In this document: one piece after another, positions 6,387 to 6,546 of the stretch | Layout of the letters: every line of letters starts with the position of its first letter | Position numbering within the stretch: position 1 is the stretch's first letter | NCBI GenBank assembly: GCA_964481765.1 | Contig: CAYZVJ010000129.1 | Coordinates: forward strand, 1-6,546 | Reading direction: 5' to 3' | DNA from: G020353115 sp964481765 | GTDB taxonomy: Bacteria; Bacteroidota; Bacteroidia; Bacteroidales; VadinHA17 | DNA: 6,546 nt | Made by a program: the position numbers and the translations under genes | Notes under the pieces: model-generated | What the model was told of the DNA's origin: nothing | Database searches by the model: none | Seen by the model: the letters and a program-made list of their open reading frames with translations, nothing else

Positions 6387-6546
6387 ATGAAAACACTCAC
6401 AAAGGCAGAAGAACAGATCATGCATATCATCTGGGAGCTGGACAGGGTTCTGGTCAGGGATATTCTGGAGCAATTACCGGAACCCAAGCCGGCTTACAAT
6501 ACTGTTTCAACCGTAGTCAGGGTATTGGAGAAGAAGGGATTTGTGG
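6387..6546 (+). CDS. blaI: BlaI/MecI/CopY-family transcriptional repressor, N-terminal part
   Basis: Only the first 53 codons are in the window; the gene runs off the right edge. The ATG at 6387 opens a protein beginning MKTLTKAEEQIMHIIWEL and continuing LPEPKPAYNTVSTVVRVLEKKGFV after position 29 (over 20 residues in all, key part AYNTVSTVVRVLEKKGF at 36-52). This is the winged-helix DNA-binding domain of BlaI-family repressors, with AYNTVSTVVRVLEKKG as the recognition-helix region. Such repressors bind as dimers and are usually inactivated by a BlaR1/MecR1-type M56 membrane protease encoded just downstream, which would lie outside this window. The upstream ACTA-N6-TAGT sites support both the family call and autoregulation. 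The symbol reflects the family; the inducer and regulon are unknown. The start is firm because LTKAEEQIM is where family members normally begin. Confidence 0.88.
   Translation, partial: MKTLTKAEEQIMHIIWELDRVLVRDILEQLPEPKPAYNTVSTVVRVLEKKGFV

Overview
The window looks like a scaffolded piece of a Bacteroidota genome, probably Bacteroidales-like and metagenome-assembled. Reasons: no gene has a clear Shine-Dalgarno sequence, and upstream regions are AT-rich. TAnnTTTG-type -7 boxes, the Bacteroidota promoter signature, lie at the expected places. The LolC/E-type permease, the secreted NamZ-type muramidase and the BlaI-family repressor all resemble Bacteroidota proteins. This assignment is inference; there is no rRNA or marker gene here.

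Layout. Minus strand, read right to left: a LolC/LolE-type ABC transporter permease (to 3593), then gatE (3378 to 1399), then gatD (1388 to 3). gatE and gatD are 10 bp apart. Together they encode both subunits of a Glu-tRNA(Gln) amidotransferase of the type described from archaea (GatDE), not the usual bacterial GatCAB. GatD is an asparaginase-like subunit that releases ammonia from glutamine or asparagine. GatE is a GatB-like kinase/transamidase with an AspRS-like GAD insertion and a tRNA-binding tail. A 100-N gap (3489-3588) lies between gatE and the permease gene. The 55 bases before the gap are identical to the 55 bases after it, so the gap is almost certainly a scaffolding artefact. The two contigs overlap, and the true permease-to-gatE spacing is 35-59 bp.

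Plus strand: after a 111-bp divergent promoter region comes a secreted NamZ-type (DUF1343, GH171) exo-beta-N-acetylmuramidase gene (4970-6160). A 226-bp intergenic region follows, and then the start of a BlaI/MecI-family repressor gene (6387 to the window edge). The last 70 bp before blaI hold three 14-bp ACTA-N6-TAGT-type operator-like sites at exactly 20-bp spacing. Two are identical and one is degenerate, and they are interleaved with a candidate promoter whose predicted start point falls on or next to the blaI ATG.

How it fits together: the left half concerns aminoacyl-tRNA synthesis plus an envelope transporter component. The right half concerns the cell wall: muropeptide degradation and a regulator family linked to beta-lactam or wall-stress responses. 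I see no CRISPR array, insertion sequence, tRNA, rRNA or convincing intrinsic terminator. The points most worth a second look are the archaeal-type GatDE pair in a bacterial setting, the phased operator array, and the artefactual gap.
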